Positions 16,279 through 25,783 are shown, numbered from the stretch's first letter. The stretch is 64,000 nt of DNA from Kitasatospora papulosa (GCF_000717245.1 NZ_JNYQ01000014.1:108390-172389), one strand, 5' to 3'. The notes: generated by a model not told the origin, from the sequence alone. Translations and numbers: made by a program.

Positions 16279-16725
16279 ATGACCGACTATTCCCCGGACG
16301 CCACGGACTGGCGCATCCTCGATGTCCTCCAGCGCGACGGACGCGCGACGTTCGCCGAGCTGGCCCGCGCCGTTTCGATGTCCCCCAGCGCCGTCACCGA
16401 GCGGGTGCGCCGCCTCGAAGAGCTGGGGGTGATCAGCGGATACACCGCGGTGGTGGACCCGGAGCGGCTCGGTATGCCGATCCTCGCCCTCGTCCGGCTG
16501 CGGTACCCGAACGGCAACTACAAGCCGTTCCACGACCTGACGGCCTCCACACCGGAGATCCTGGAGGCCCACCACGTGACCGGGGACGACTGTTTCGTCC
16601 TCAAGGTGACCGCGAGGTCGATGCGTCACCTGGAGGAGGTCACGGGGAGGATCGGCACCCTCGGTTCCGTGACCACCAGCATCGTCTACTCCTCGCCGCT
16701 CCCCCGTCGCGCGATCAGCCGCTGA
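16279..16725 (+). CDS. Lrp/AsnC-family transcriptional regulator
   Basis: 148-residue Lrp-type regulator: helix-turn-helix at about residues 8-60 (WRILDVLQRDGRATFAELAR, SPSAVTERVRRLEELG) and RAM domain at 65-140. ATG 16279 is preferred over the upstream in-frame ATG at 16225 because the protein then begins as family members do; TTGTCT at 16267-16272 could be a -10 for a nearly leaderless message. It is divergent from the rhodanese gene (93-bp gap). Its 3' end overlaps sbcC by 11 bp, convergent. Confidence 0.92.
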   Translation: MTDYSPDATDWRILDVLQRDGRATFAELARAVSMSPSAVTERVRRLEELGVISGYTAVVDPERLGMPILALVRLRYPNGNYKPFHDLTASTPEILEAHHVTGDDCFVLKVTARSMRHLEEVTGRIGTLGSVTTSIVYSSPLPRRAISR

Positions 16726-19700
16726 GCGTGCCGGCCGCCCGGTGGACGACGGCCGAGCCGTGCCTCTCCTTCACCACCTCGAGCTGGACGGGGATGCGGC
16801 GGCGCAGGTCGCCCACGTGGCTGACGATGCCGACGCTCCGGTCGCGTTCACGCAGCGAGTCCAGGACGTCGAGCACCTCGTCCAGCGTCTGCTCGTCCAG
16901 ACTGCCGAAACCCTCGTCGATGAAGAGCGTGTCCAGGCGGACACCGCCCGCCTCGTCCGTCACCACGTCGGCGAGGCCGAGGGCCAGGGCGAGTGAGGCG
17001 AAGAAGGTCTCCCCGCCGGACAGGGTCGCCGTGTCGCGCTCCCGTCCCGTCCAGGAGTCGACGACGTGCAGACCCAGACCCGCCCTGCGGCCCCCGCTGC
17101 GGTCGTCGGAGTGGACCAGTGTGTAGCGGCCCCCGGACATCCGCTGGAGGCGGATGGTCGCAGCGGCGGCCACCTGTTCGAGACGGGCCGCCAGTACGTA
17201 CGCCTCCAGTCGCATCTTGCGCTCGTTGTCCGCGGAGGTGCCCGCGGTCAGCCCGGCGAGGCGGGCGACCCGCTCGTACTCCTGGCGCACCGGACCCAGC
17301 GCGCGCACCTCCTCCTCCGTACGGCGGGAGAGCCTGCCGAGCTCCGCGCTGCGCTCCTGTGCGGCGGAGTGCGCGGCGGCGCTCTCGCGCACGGCCCGCA
17401 CGGACCGGTCGTACGCCACCTGCGCCGCGTCCGGCTCGGCGGCCGGCCTGCCCGCGGCCGCCTTGGCGTCCTCCTCCGCGAGACGGTCGGCGACAGTGGC
17501 CGCCTCCGCCTGCCAGGCGTCGACGCGATGCTGGAGCTCCCGCTGCGCGGTGTCCCCGAGGATCTTGGCGGCAGCGGCCTGAGGCGTGTCGAATCCCGCC
17601 CGGTAGGCGGCGTCGGAGAGCCTGCCGTCGGCCTCCTTGAGGCGCTCGGCGGCTCCGTGCTCGGCGCGGAGGGCGTCGGCCGCGTCGGACAGCAGTCCGG
17701 CCCGGCGTTCCAGCAGTCCGGCGTGCTCGGCCACCGAGGCGCAGGCTCCCCGTGCCTTGGCCAGTTCCCCTTGCAGCGCGGCCTGTTCACGGTCGAGCGC
17801 TTCGCGCTGCGACGTGCGGGCAGCCGTACGCCGCTCCGCCTGCTGCCGGTCGTCCAGCCTGCCGAGGTGCTCACGCTCCGCGGACGCCAGGGCCTCCCGG
17901 GCCGCGTGCGACTGCGCGGCCAGGCGGTGCGCCTCCGCGTGCTCCCGGGTGAGGCGGTCCACCACGTCACCCAGTTCGGCCACGGATGCGGACGCCCCGC
18001 CGGCCGGGCCGGACTCCCCCGGGCCCGAGGCCTCCGCACGGGCCGTCGCGAGGCGTTCGCGCAGGACTCCCAGCCGGCCCTCCGCCTCCGTGCGGACCCG
18101 CTCCGCCCGCTGGTGGGCGGTCAGTGCCGCCTCCTCCGTGGCCCGGTCCACATGTCCCGCCTCCGCACGGGCCGGCTCGGGGTGCTCGGACGAGCCGCAC
18201 ACCGTGCAGGCCACACCGTCGGCCAGTTGGCCGGCCAGCTCCGCCGCGATGCCGCGCAGCCGCTGTTCGCGCAGGGCCAGCCACTTCTCGTGTGCGCCCA
18301 CCGCGCTCTCTCGCGCCGTGGTCAGGGCCGCCGCAGCGGTCTCCTCCTGCTCACCGAGTGCGTCACGCCGTCGTGCCGCCTCCAGCCTCCTCCGGGCCGG
18401 GTCGAGCCGGGCCGCCAGCTGCTCCGCCCGGGTCGCGGCGTCCTGTGCGGTCTCCACGCGTTCCCTCAGGGTCCGGTGGGTGGTGTCCCAGCCGGCCAGC
18501 CACTCCGCCGCCTCCTGGATCAGTTCGTCGTCCGCGCGGGACTGACGCTCCAGGCCGGCCCGTTCGGCGTCGATCTCCCGGCTCCGGCGCTCGGCACGGC
18601 GTGCGGACTCGAGCGCGCCCAGCTCCGCGCGGAGGCCGCGTTCCCTGTCGGCCAGCTGACCGAGGCCCGCGTCAGCCAGCTCGGACGGCAGACCGGCGCG
18701 GGACCGTGCCAGCGCAGCGGCAGCGGTGCGGTGGGCCCGCTCGGCCTCGTCACGCAGTTCGAGAGCCGGGGCCACCAGGTCCGCCTTGCGGGCACGGGCC
18801 AACTGCTCGTGGCAGCGGTCCCGTTCCGCGCGGCGGTCCTCCAGACCGGCGGCACGGCGGCGGGTCTCCTCATACCGCTGCTGGAGCCGGGCCAGTTCGC
18901 GTTCCGACTCGGCCACGAGCCGGGCGGCGTCGCTCCGCCGTTCCGCCGCGGTCAGCATCCAGCGGGCGATGTCGAGCCGTTCACGGGCGCCGCTGCGCGC
19001 GACGGCCGCCCATCGCAGGACCGCCTCGGCGAGCCCGGGCTCGCCCGGCCGTTCCTCGGGGGCCGGCTCCTCCGCGGCCGGTCCGGCCGCCTGCGCGAGG
19101 CGATGGGCCAGCACGAGGATCTGCTCGTCCCCTGCCCTGACCCGGGCTTCGGCCGCCCGTCGCAGCTCGGCCAGGCGCTCCTCGACGGCGGCGAACCGGC
19201 GGGTGTCGAAGAGACGGCCGAGGAGCTTTCCACGCGCCTCCGCGTCGGCCCGCAGGAACCGCGCGAAGTCCCCCTGAGGCAGCAGCACCACCTGGCAGAA
19301 CTGGTCCCGGCTCATCCCGACGAGCCCGCCGATCTCCTCGCCGATCTCCTGGTGGGAGCGGCTCAGCGCCTTCCAGCCGTGCTCGGGGTGGTACTCCCGC
19401 AGCCAGCTCTGCGCCTTCTCGGTCGTGAAGCCGCCGCCCCTCTTCTTGGGGCGGGGCTGGGCCGGCCTCCTGGTGACCTCGAGCCGGCGCCCCCCGACCG
19501 TCAGCTCCAGGCGTACCTCGGTCGGCCGGTCCACCGGGGCGTGGTCACTGCGCAGCGAGGTGCCGGGGCTCTGCCGGGCCCCGGGCACCGCCCCGTAGAG
19601 GCCGTAGCAGACGGCGTCGAGCACGGAGGTCTTGCCCGCGCCGGTGGGGCCGTGCAGCAGGAAGATCCCGGCCGAGGACAGGGCGTCGAAGTCGACTTCC

Positions 19701-19753
19701 TGGGTGGCGCCGAACGGGCCGAACGCGGTCAGGGTGAGCCGGTGCAGCCTCAA
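16715..19753 (-). CDS. sbcC: SbcC, ATPase subunit of the SbcCD nuclease
   Basis: SMC/Rad50-type ATPase that partners SbcD to cleave hairpins and process DNA ends. 1012 residues: Walker A HGPTGAGKTS near residue 34-43, long coiled coils, a zinc hook CTVC (ACTVCGSSEHPEP) near residue 520, and a C-terminal ATPase half with ATLSGGETFFASLALALGLA (signature) and LDTLFIDEGFGSLD (Walker B). The start is TTG at 19753, overlapping the sbcD stop in a TTGA tetranucleotide, which indicates translational coupling. Confidence 0.95.
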   Translation of the reverse strand: MRLHRLTLTAFGPFGATQEVDFDALSSAGIFLLHGPTGAGKTSVLDAVCYGLYGAVPGARQSPGTSLRSDHAPVDRPTEVRLELTVGGRRLEVTRRPAQPRPKKRGGGFTTEKAQSWLREYHPEHGWKALSRSHQEIGEEIGGLVGMSRDQFCQVVLLPQGDFARFLRADAEARGKLLGRLFDTRRFAAVEERLAELRRAAEARVRAGDEQILVLAHRLAQAAGPAAEEPAPEERPGEPGLAEAVLRWAAVARSGARERLDIARWMLTAAERRSDAARLVAESERELARLQQRYEETRRRAAGLEDRRAERDRCHEQLARARKADLVAPALELRDEAERAHRTAAAALARSRAGLPSELADAGLGQLADRERGLRAELGALESARRAERRSREIDAERAGLERQSRADDELIQEAAEWLAGWDTTHRTLRERVETAQDAATRAEQLAARLDPARRRLEAARRRDALGEQEETAAAALTTARESAVGAHEKWLALREQRLRGIAAELAGQLADGVACTVCGSSEHPEPARAEAGHVDRATEEAALTAHQRAERVRTEAEGRLGVLRERLATARAEASGPGESGPAGGASASVAELGDVVDRLTREHAEAHRLAAQSHAAREALASAEREHLGRLDDRQQAERRTAARTSQREALDREQAALQGELAKARGACASVAEHAGLLERRAGLLSDAADALRAEHGAAERLKEADGRLSDAAYRAGFDTPQAAAAKILGDTAQRELQHRVDAWQAEAATVADRLAEEDAKAAAGRPAAEPDAAQVAYDRSVRAVRESAAAHSAAQERSAELGRLSRRTEEEVRALGPVRQEYERVARLAGLTAGTSADNERKMRLEAYVLAARLEQVAAAATIRLQRMSGGRYTLVHSDDRSGGRRAGLGLHVVDSWTGRERDTATLSGGETFFASLALALGLADVVTDEAGGVRLDTLFIDEGFGSLDEQTLDEVLDVLDSLRERDRSVGIVSHVGDLRRRIPVQLEVVKERHGSAVVHRAAGTLSG

Positions 19754-20916
19754 CGGGACACCTCACCGATCACGTCGTCGATCCGTACGTCGTCGAACAC
19801 GGCACGCAGCACCGTGCGCTCCTGGTCGCTGGGGCCGCTGCCACCGCGTACATGGGCCACGAAATCCTCCGCCACCTGCTGGTCGTCACGTCCCTCGAGC
19901 CGCTGTGCGTAGGAGGCGAGGGGGTCCTGCGGGGCACGTTCGGGGTCGAAGACCAGGCTGAGCGTGTGCGGGAAGCGTTCCAGGAGCCGGGCCATCGGCT
20001 CGTCCGGCCGCGTGGGGTCGGTGAGGGTGGCCTCCACCCAGGCTTCCCGGTGGCCTTCGAGGGCCGGGTCCTCCAGCAGGGCGTCGAGGCGGCCGCGGAG
20101 CCGCGCGAGCGGGCGCGGTACAGGGCAGTCGACGCGTTCGGCGGCGAGGTCCCCGCCGGGGCCGAGATCGATCAGCCACATCGTCTTGCGGTGCGTGTGC
20201 TCGGAGAAGGAGTACGCCAGCGGGGAGCCGGAGTACCGGACGCGGTCCGTCACCCTCTGGCAGCCGTGCAGGTGGCCGAGTGCCACGTAGTCGACACCGT
20301 CGAAGACGCCCGCGGGGACGGCGGCGACCCCTCCGACCGTGATGTCGCGTTCGCTGTCGCTCGGTTCACCGCCCGCCACGAACGCGTGGGCCAGGACCAC
20401 CGACCTGGTGCCCTCGGGCCGGACCGAGAGGTCGGCCCGTACGCGGTCCATCGCAGCCGTGAGCACTCCTTCGTGCCCCGCCCCGGTGGCGCCCAGCGCG
20501 TCCCTCACCAGCGCGGGCTCCAGGTAGGGCAGCCCGTAGAAGGCCACCTCACCGTGCGCGTCGTGGAGCACGACCGGCGTCGCGCAGTCGGCGGGATCGG
20601 TACGCAGATGGATCCCGGCCCGTGCGATCAGGCCGGCACCGACGCCGAGCCTGCGGGCCGAGTCGTGGTTGCCGGAGATCATGACGGTCGGCACCCCGGC
20701 GCCGGCGAGCCGGTGCAGTGCGTCGTCGAACAGCTGGACGGCCGACAGAGGCGGAACAGCGCGGTCGTAGACGTCGCCCGCCACCACGACCACGTCGACG
20801 GCGTGCTCCCGCACCGTCTCGACGAGGTGGTCGAGGTAGGCGGCCTGGGCGTCGAGCATCGGGACACGGTGGAACGACCTCCCCAGGTGCCAGTCCGAGG
20901 TGTGCAGAATCCTCAC
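19750..20916 (-). CDS. sbcD: SbcD, nuclease subunit of SbcCD
   Basis: Mre11-like metallo-phosphoesterase, 388 residues. Metal-binding motifs: HTSDWHLGRSFH (residues 5-16), VVVAGDVYDRAVPP (about 43-56), MISGNHDSARRLG (about 80-92) and VALGHLHGCQ (about 212-221). The GTG start at 20916 has AGGAG 8 nt upstream. It overlaps sbcC by 4 nt. The 35-bp gap from YigZ (upstream on this strand) would allow cotranscription of yigZ-sbcD-sbcC. Confidence 0.95.
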   Translation of the reverse strand: MRILHTSDWHLGRSFHRVPMLDAQAAYLDHLVETVREHAVDVVVVAGDVYDRAVPPLSAVQLFDDALHRLAGAGVPTVMISGNHDSARRLGVGAGLIARAGIHLRTDPADCATPVVLHDAHGEVAFYGLPYLEPALVRDALGATGAGHEGVLTAAMDRVRADLSVRPEGTRSVVLAHAFVAGGEPSDSERDITVGGVAAVPAGVFDGVDYVALGHLHGCQRVTDRVRYSGSPLAYSFSEHTHRKTMWLIDLGPGGDLAAERVDCPVPRPLARLRGRLDALLEDPALEGHREAWVEATLTDPTRPDEPMARLLERFPHTLSLVFDPERAPQDPLASYAQRLEGRDDQQVAEDFVAHVRGGSGPSDQERTVLRAVFDDVRIDDVIGEVSR

Positions 20917-20951
20917 GACGCCACTCCTACTGATCCGTCCGGCATGCTTCC

Positions 20952-21578
20952 TCAGACATCCCCGTACGCCTCGCCGCCCGGTTCGAACGTCGCGGAGCCC
21001 GCGGTGGCGTCCGCCAGCCAGGCCCTGAAGCTCTCGACGTCCGCGTCCGGCAGCCCGATCGCGATGGTCACCGCCTCCGCGTAGGTCACCTCGTGGACCG
21101 CCACGCCGGTGGCGCGCAGATCGTTCTCCAGCTTGCCCGCGCGCTGGTGGTCCACCGTGACCTCGGCGAGGCGGAAGCGGCGGCGTGTGGTCGTGCCCAA
21201 CGCGTCGAGCGCCTCGCCGACCGCCCCTCCGTACGCCCGGATCAGTCCGCCCGCCCCGAGTTTCACGCCGCCGAAGTACCGGGTGACGACGGCGACGGCG
21301 TACCGCACCTCACGGCGCATGAGCATCTGCAGCATGGGGACGCCGGCCGTGCCGCCGGGCTCCCCGTCGTCGCCGGCCTTCTGGACGGAGGCGTCGGCGC
21401 CGATGACGTAGGCGTAGCAGTGGTGGTTGGCGGTGGGGTGCTCCTTGCGGACGCGCGCGATGAACTCCTGCGCCTCCTGCTCGGTGGCGGCGGGGGCGAG
21501 CGCGCAGAGGAAACGCGACCGGCTGACCTCGGTCTCGTGCACACCCGCGCCGGTGACTGTCCGGTACTCCTCCTGCAT
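20952..21578 (-). CDS. YigZ/IMPACT family protein
   Basis: 208-residue protein of the UPF0029/IMPACT family. The N-terminal domain shows SRSRFLCALAPAATEQEAQEF and the signature HHCYAYVIG...DDGEPGGTAG...MLMRREVRYAVAVVTRYFGG. A ferredoxin-like DUF1949 C-terminal domain follows (about 135-198). The family is linked to translation control in eukaryotes; the bacterial role is not established. It probably heads a yigZ-sbcD-sbcC transcript. Confidence 0.92.
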   Translation of the reverse strand: MQEEYRTVTGAGVHETEVSRSRFLCALAPAATEQEAQEFIARVRKEHPTANHHCYAYVIGADASVQKAGDDGEPGGTAGVPMLQMLMRREVRYAVAVVTRYFGGVKLGAGGLIRAYGGAVGEALDALGTTTRRRFRLAEVTVDHQRAGKLENDLRATGVAVHEVTYAEAVTIAIGLPDADVESFRAWLADATAGSATFEPGGEAYGDV

Positions 21579-21660
21579 CCGTCCACCCTATGCGCCGGTC
21601 CGCCACCCGATTTCACCCTCCCGTGGGGAATGACCGGGCGGGACCGTCCGTTGTCCGGGC

Positions 21661-22077
21661 ATGTACGCAGACGACGACACGATTCGCGAAATCCTTCAGG
21701 ACACGGGCGACACCTGGGCGGTGGTCGGCCTGTCCACCAACAGGTCCCGCGCCGCCTACGGGGTGGCGGAGGTCCTCAAGCGCTTCGGCAAGCGTGTGGT
21801 GCCCGTCCACCCCAAGGCGGAGCCGGTCCACGGCGAACAGGGGTACGCCTCACTGGCGGACATCCCCTTCCCCGTCGACGTGGTGGACGTCTTCGTCAAC
21901 AGCGAGCTGGCGGGCGCCGTCGCCGACGAGGCGGTGGCGGCCGGGGCGAAGGCCGTCTGGTTCCAGCTCGGCGTGATCGACGAGCAGGCGTACGACCGCA
22001 CCCGTGCGGCAGGCCTGGCCATGGTCATGGACCGGTGCCCGGCGATCGAGATACCCCGCTTGAGCCCCCTGCGCTGA
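21661..22077 (+). CDS. CoA-binding (YccU-like) protein
   Basis: 138-residue Rossmann-fold CoA-binding protein: AVVGLSTNRSRAAYGVAEVLKRFG, VYPVHP-type motif here as VVPVHPKAEPVHG, VDVVDVFVNSEL and AVWFQLGVIDEQAYDRTRAAGL. Homologous to the CoA-binding domain of succinyl-CoA synthetase-like proteins; the exact role is unknown. The start codon is very close to a possible -10 (TTGTCC), so the message may be leaderless. Confidence 0.9.
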   Translation: MYADDDTIREILQDTGDTWAVVGLSTNRSRAAYGVAEVLKRFGKRVVPVHPKAEPVHGEQGYASLADIPFPVDVVDVFVNSELAGAVADEAVAAGAKAVWFQLGVIDEQAYDRTRAAGLAMVMDRCPAIEIPRLSPLR

Positions 22078-22125
22078 GTCCTGCCGGCGGAGGCGTGGTG
22101 TCGCGGACGACCCCGGGCGGGGAGA

Positions 22126-22935
22126 ATGTCCGCCGTGACCCGGCATCTCCTGCTCGGCGGTGAGCGCACCGCCGCCCAGCTGCACGAGCTCGGTGTGCGG
22201 CGGGGTGGTGTCCTGCTGGCGCATGCCTCGATGCGTGCCGCGGGCGGCAGCGCCGAGGACATGGCTCGCGCGCTGCACCGGGCCCTGGGACCGGCGGGGA
22301 CGCTGGTCGTCCCCTCCTTCACCCCGGAGAATTCCGACACGTCCCGCGCCTACCTGGACAGGGTCCGCGGCCTGAGCGAGGAGGCCGGGGCGGCGGTGCG
22401 CGCGGCGATGCCCGCCTTCGACCCGGCGGTGTCTCCCGCTCCCACGATGGGCGCCCTCGCCGAGCTGGTCCGGCTGGCTCCGGGCGCGCGGCGCAGCGGC
22501 CACCCGCAGACCTCGTTCGCCGGGCTCGGTCCGGCGGCCGGGCAGCTGCTCGCCGGCCACCGCCCGGACTGCCACCTGGGCGAGGACTCCCCCCTCGCCC
22601 GGCTGTACGAGGCCGACGCGCAGATCCTGCTCCTGGGCACGGGCTTCGGCCGCTGCACCGCCTTCCACCTCGCGGAGTACCGCCGCCCGGCCCCGCCCCG
22701 GCGCCTCTACCGCTGTGTGGTGGCGTCGGAGGGAGGCCGCCGTTGGTGGGAGTACGAGGACGTCGCTCTGGACGACAGCGACTTCGCACACCTCGGCGAC
22801 GACTTCGTCCGTGCGCGGCCCGGAGCGGTCGGCGCGGGCCGGGTGGGGTCGGCGCCCAGCCGGCTGTTCCCTCTGCGCGCGGCCGTGGACTTCGCCGTCG
22901 GCTGGATCACGGAGCGCCGGACCGACGGCGTATGA
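22126..22935 (+). CDS. Aminoglycoside N(3)-acetyltransferase-family protein
   Basis: 269-residue member of the AAC(3)/YokD (Antibiotic_NAT) family, acetyl-CoA-dependent. Seen: RRGGVLLAHASMRAAGGSAEDM, GTLVVPSFTPENSD, SPAPTMGALAEL, RRSGHPQTSFAGLGPAA, HLGEDSPLARLYEADAQILLLG and the TAFHLAEYR active-site region. Chromosomal streptomycete members may not confer resistance and their substrates are often unknown. ATG 22126 has a purine run only 2 nt upstream, while GTG 22135 would have better spacing, so the start is uncertain by three codons. Confidence 0.85.
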   Translation: MSAVTRHLLLGGERTAAQLHELGVRRGGVLLAHASMRAAGGSAEDMARALHRALGPAGTLVVPSFTPENSDTSRAYLDRVRGLSEEAGAAVRAAMPAFDPAVSPAPTMGALAELVRLAPGARRSGHPQTSFAGLGPAAGQLLAGHRPDCHLGEDSPLARLYEADAQILLLGTGFGRCTAFHLAEYRRPAPPRRLYRCVVASEGGRRWWEYEDVALDDSDFAHLGDDFVRARPGAVGAGRVGSAPSRLFPLRAAVDFAVGWITERRTDGV

Positions 22936-23001
22936 CGCGTTCCGGGCACGTACGGCGCGGTCCGGCTCAGGGCACTACTCCCCACGGTCCGACAGTGCTT
23001 C

Positions 23002-23565
23002 TCAGACCCCGAGGCCTTCCAGCAGGACCGCTCCGGGCAGTGCCGCCAGCGCCTTGCCCGGGACGATGAGCTTGCCGCGGCGGCGGCCGCTGCCGATCAG
23101 GACCCACTCCGTGTCCGCCACCGCCGGGTCGACGAGGAGGGGCCAGGCCGCAGGCAGTCCGATCGGGGTGATCCCGCCGTACTCCATGCCGGTCTCGCCG
23201 ACCGCGATGTCCATGGGGGCGAAGGACGCCTTGCGGGTACCGAGGTGCTTGCGCACGGCCCCGTTCACGTCGACGCGGGTGCGCGAGAGCACCACGCACG
23301 CGGCGAGGGTGGTGTCGCCGCCCCGCTTGCCAGCCACGACCACGCAGTTGGCGGAGGCGTCGAGCAGTCCGGGACCGTGGTGCTCGACGAAGGCGGCCGT
23401 ATCGGCGATCTCGGGGGCGGTGTCGACGAAGACGACGGACTCGGCGGGGGTTCCGCCCCAGCCGGCCGCGATCGCCTTCGCGACGGGCGGGGTGAGCAGG
23501 TCCAGCCGGTCCGCTGCGGGAGAGGCGTCACCGAAGTCGCCGAGGGGTGCGCGCATGCCGCTCAC
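23002..23565 (-). CDS. YbaK/EbsC-family aminoacyl-tRNA deacylase-like protein
   Basis: 187-residue protein of the YbaK/ProX/EbsC family, whose members hydrolyse mischarged tRNAs (for example Cys-tRNA-Pro). Seen: SVVFVDTAPEIADTAAFVEHHG, CVVVAGKRGG, and the conserved lysine region RKHLGTRKASFAPMDIAVG followed by MEYGGITPIGLP with its GxxxP turn. GTG 23565 and ATG 23556 are both possible starts. It lies 22 bp after the XRE-cupin regulator on the same strand, so the two are probably cotranscribed. Confidence 0.88.
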   Translation of the reverse strand: MSGMRAPLGDFGDASPAADRLDLLTPPVAKAIAAGWGGTPAESVVFVDTAPEIADTAAFVEHHGPGLLDASANCVVVAGKRGGDTTLAACVVLSRTRVDVNGAVRKHLGTRKASFAPMDIAVGETGMEYGGITPIGLPAAWPLLVDPAVADTEWVLIGSGRRRGKLIVPGKALAALPGAVLLEGLGV

Positions 23566-23587
23566 GCTACAGCCGTCGGCGCACCGC

Positions 23588-24172
23588 TCATCTGCCCTCC
23601 CGACGGACCGGCGGAATCGACACCGCCATCGTCAGGTCGGCGGGCTCGGAGCCGTCGTTGCGGTAGACGTGCGGCACGTGGGCCTCGAACGTCGCGGAGG
23701 TGCCGGCGGGCACCACATGGGCCACGCCGTCGACGACCAGCGTCAGCTCCCCCGAGGTGACGTGGAGGAGTTCCACCGTTCCCTCGGGGTGCGGGTCGGA
23801 GAGGCTGCTGTCGCCCGGCATCAGATGCCAGGACAAGAGCTCGATGGGACCGCGGGCCTCCGTGCCGACCAGGAGCGTGTTCGAACTGCCGGCCTCCGTG
23901 GACCACAGGCGCACCATCTGGTCCGCGGGCACGAGCCGCACCTGGGCCCCCTGCTCGTAGTCGAGCAGGGTCGTGATGCTGACCCCCAGCGCGTCCGCGA
24001 GCTTGACGGTGGTGCCGACGCTCGGGTTCGTACGCGCCTGCTCGATCTGGATGATCATGCCGCGGCTGACCCCCGCTCGGGCTGCGAGGGCGTCCAGGGT
24101 GAAACCCCGCTCACCTCGCCAGCGCTTGAGATTCCGGGCGAGCGACTGGGTGAGCTGATCGAGGTCGGTCAC
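23588..24172 (-). CDS. XRE-family regulator with C-terminal cupin domain
   Basis: 194-residue regulator: XRE helix-turn-helix at about residues 10-65 (SLARNLKRWRGERGFTLDAL) and cupin_2 domain at about 110-185 (HPEGTVELLHVTSGELTLVV). Proteins of this layout usually sense a small metabolite through the cupin and control a linked transport or catabolic gene. Here the only same-strand partner is the ybaK-like gene 22 bp downstream. The GTG start at 24172 lacks a strong Shine-Dalgarno. The 167-bp upstream gap holds an AT-rich tract (about 24191-24212) likely to contain the promoter. Confidence 0.9.
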   Translation of the reverse strand: MTDLDQLTQSLARNLKRWRGERGFTLDALAARAGVSRGMIIQIEQARTNPSVGTTVKLADALGVSITTLLDYEQGAQVRLVPADQMVRLWSTEAGSSNTLLVGTEARGPIELLSWHLMPGDSSLSDPHPEGTVELLHVTSGELTLVVDGVAHVVPAGTSATFEAHVPHVYRNDGSEPADLTMAVSIPPVRREGR

Positions 24173-24294
24173 ATTCCGTCCAATGTGATGGATGAAAAAG
24201 TCGAAAATATCGCACTACCGCGTGGCGCACACACCGGACCACCGCACTGTACTGCGAGGCATCCGACGCGAATGCCGCCCCGTACGAGCGGTGT

Positions 24295-24331
24295 CCGGTG
24301 CAAGCACGGTTCGTGCCGGGCACAGCACCGG
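24295..24331 (-). terminator. Nested hairpin terminator after the acyltransferase gene
   Basis: Outer arms CCGGTGC (24295-24301) and GCACCGG (24325-24331) enclose an inner perfect hairpin GCACG-GTT-CGTGC (24304-24316). It begins 8 nt beyond the acyltransferase stop on the minus strand. Confidence 0.7.
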
Positions 24332-24339
24332 CGGAGAGG

Positions 24340-25089
24340 TCAGTCTCCGGCCGGGTCCTCGAGCAGCAGCGCCACGGCGGCCAGCTGCTCCGGCGTGACC
24401 CCGTCGGGGATCGGCACGGGCGCGGGGGTGCGCAGCGGCGGCTGCCAGCCCTTCTCGGGGTCCCAGCTCCGCACCACCCTGGCGGGCGCTCCCGCGACCA
24501 CCGCGTGGTCGGCGACCTCACCGCGCACGACGGCTCCCGCCGCGACCACGACGTTCCGGCCCAGCCGCGCGCCGGGCAGGATCACGGCTCCGGTGCCGAT
24601 CCAGCATCCGGGCCCGATCACGACCGGCTCCATGCGCGGCCACTGCCTTCCGACCGGCTGGTCGGGATCGTCGTAACTGTGGTTCGTGGAGGTGATGTAG
24701 ACGTACGGGCCGCAGTAGGTGTCCGACCCGATCGACACCGAGGTGTCGCCGATGACATGGCTCCCCCGGCCCAGCACCACACCGTCCCCCAGGGTCAGGA
24801 TGGGATCGGCCCCGAGATCCAGGTCGGGCATCAGGCCGGCCGTGAGGGTGACCTGTTCGCCGATGATGCAGTGGTCGCCCAGTTCGATCCACCGCTCGCC
24901 GAAGACCGTTCCCTGGGGAAACGCGAGCCGGGTACCCACGCCGATGCGGCCGAACCGGAGCCGCCCGGGGTGCGGCGCGGTGACCGCCCCGGTCTCCTGC
25001 ACCCAGGCCCAGACGCGGTGGACGGCACGGGAGGTGGCCTCACGCCGCCGCAGGGCCAGGGAGGAGAACAAGTTCCGGTTCTTCGGCAC
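24340..25089 (-). CDS. Left-handed beta-helix (hexapeptide repeat) acyltransferase
   Basis: 249-residue acyltransferase-type protein. Residues about 45-205 are hexapeptide repeats (LRFGRIGVG, WIELGDHCIIGE, LGDGVVLGRGSHVIGDTSVSIG, VVIGPGCWIGTGAVILPGARLG) that build a left-handed beta helix; the loop TSTNHSYDDPDQPV carries the likely catalytic His. The family includes maltose/galactoside and polysaccharide O-acetyltransferases; the acceptor is unknown. GTG start at 25089. Confidence 0.87.
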   Translation of the reverse strand: MPKNRNLFSSLALRRREATSRAVHRVWAWVQETGAVTAPHPGRLRFGRIGVGTRLAFPQGTVFGERWIELGDHCIIGEQVTLTAGLMPDLDLGADPILTLGDGVVLGRGSHVIGDTSVSIGSDTYCGPYVYITSTNHSYDDPDQPVGRQWPRMEPVVIGPGCWIGTGAVILPGARLGRNVVVAAGAVVRGEVADHAVVAGAPARVVRSWDPEKGWQPPLRTPAPVPIPDGVTPEQLAAVALLLEDPAGD

Positions 25090-25237
25090 CCGCTCACGGT
25101 AGTCGGCCGGGCCGGAACGGATCCGCGCGGCAGGCTGTGATGTTCACCCCACCCGGCCGGGCCGCGTGGACCGTCGATTACGGTTCGTGCGGAGCAGGGG
25201 GTGCCGTGCGCACCACACCCCACCCGAGGAGCTGGCG

Positions 25238-25783
25238 ATGGCAGAGCAGGCATTGGTCACCGGTATCGGCGGCAAGGAGCCGGACGTCGACCCGGACGCG
25301 TTCCTCGCGCCGACGTCCGTCGTCATCGGCGAGGTGTCGCTGGCCGCGGGATCGAGCGTCTGGTACCAGGCCGTGCTGCGTGCCGACTGCGGCCCGATCT
25401 CCCTGGGCCCCGACAGCAACATCCAGGACAACTGCAGCGTGCACACCGACCCCGGCTTCCCGCTGACGGTGGGCGCCCGGGTCTCGGTCGGCCACAACGC
25501 CGTCCTGCACGGCTGCGTCATCGAGGACGACGTGCTCGTCGGAATGGGGGCCACCGTGCTCAACGGCGCACATATCGGTGCGGGTTCGCTGATCGCGGCG
25601 CAGGCCCTCGTCCCGCAGGGGATGCGGGTGCCGCCGGGCTCCCTCGTCGCCGGCGTGCCCGCCAAGGTCAAGCGGGAGCTGACGGCGGAGGAGCGTGAGG
25701 GCATCGCCTTCAACGCGGCCGGTTATGTCGAGCTGGCGAAGGCGCATCGCGCGGCCCACCAGGAGACGCGCCAGGAGGGCTGA
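25238..25783 (+). CDS. Gamma-carbonic anhydrase family protein
   Basis: 181-residue hexapeptide-repeat protein of the gamma-CA family (PaaY/YrdA-like). Zinc-ligand histidines are visible in NCSVHTDPG and VGHNAVLHGC; repeats run from SVVIGEVSLAAG to NGAHIGAGSLIAAQALV. The family hydrates CO2 or acts as a metal-dependent hydrolase. ATG 25238 is chosen for its GAGGAG 6 nt upstream. It is divergent from the beta-helix acyltransferase, a protein of the same fold. Confidence 0.9.
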   Translation: MAEQALVTGIGGKEPDVDPDAFLAPTSVVIGEVSLAAGSSVWYQAVLRADCGPISLGPDSNIQDNCSVHTDPGFPLTVGARVSVGHNAVLHGCVIEDDVLVGMGATVLNGAHIGAGSLIAAQALVPQGMRVPPGSLVAGVPAKVKRELTAEEREGIAFNAAGYVELAKAHRAAHQETRQEG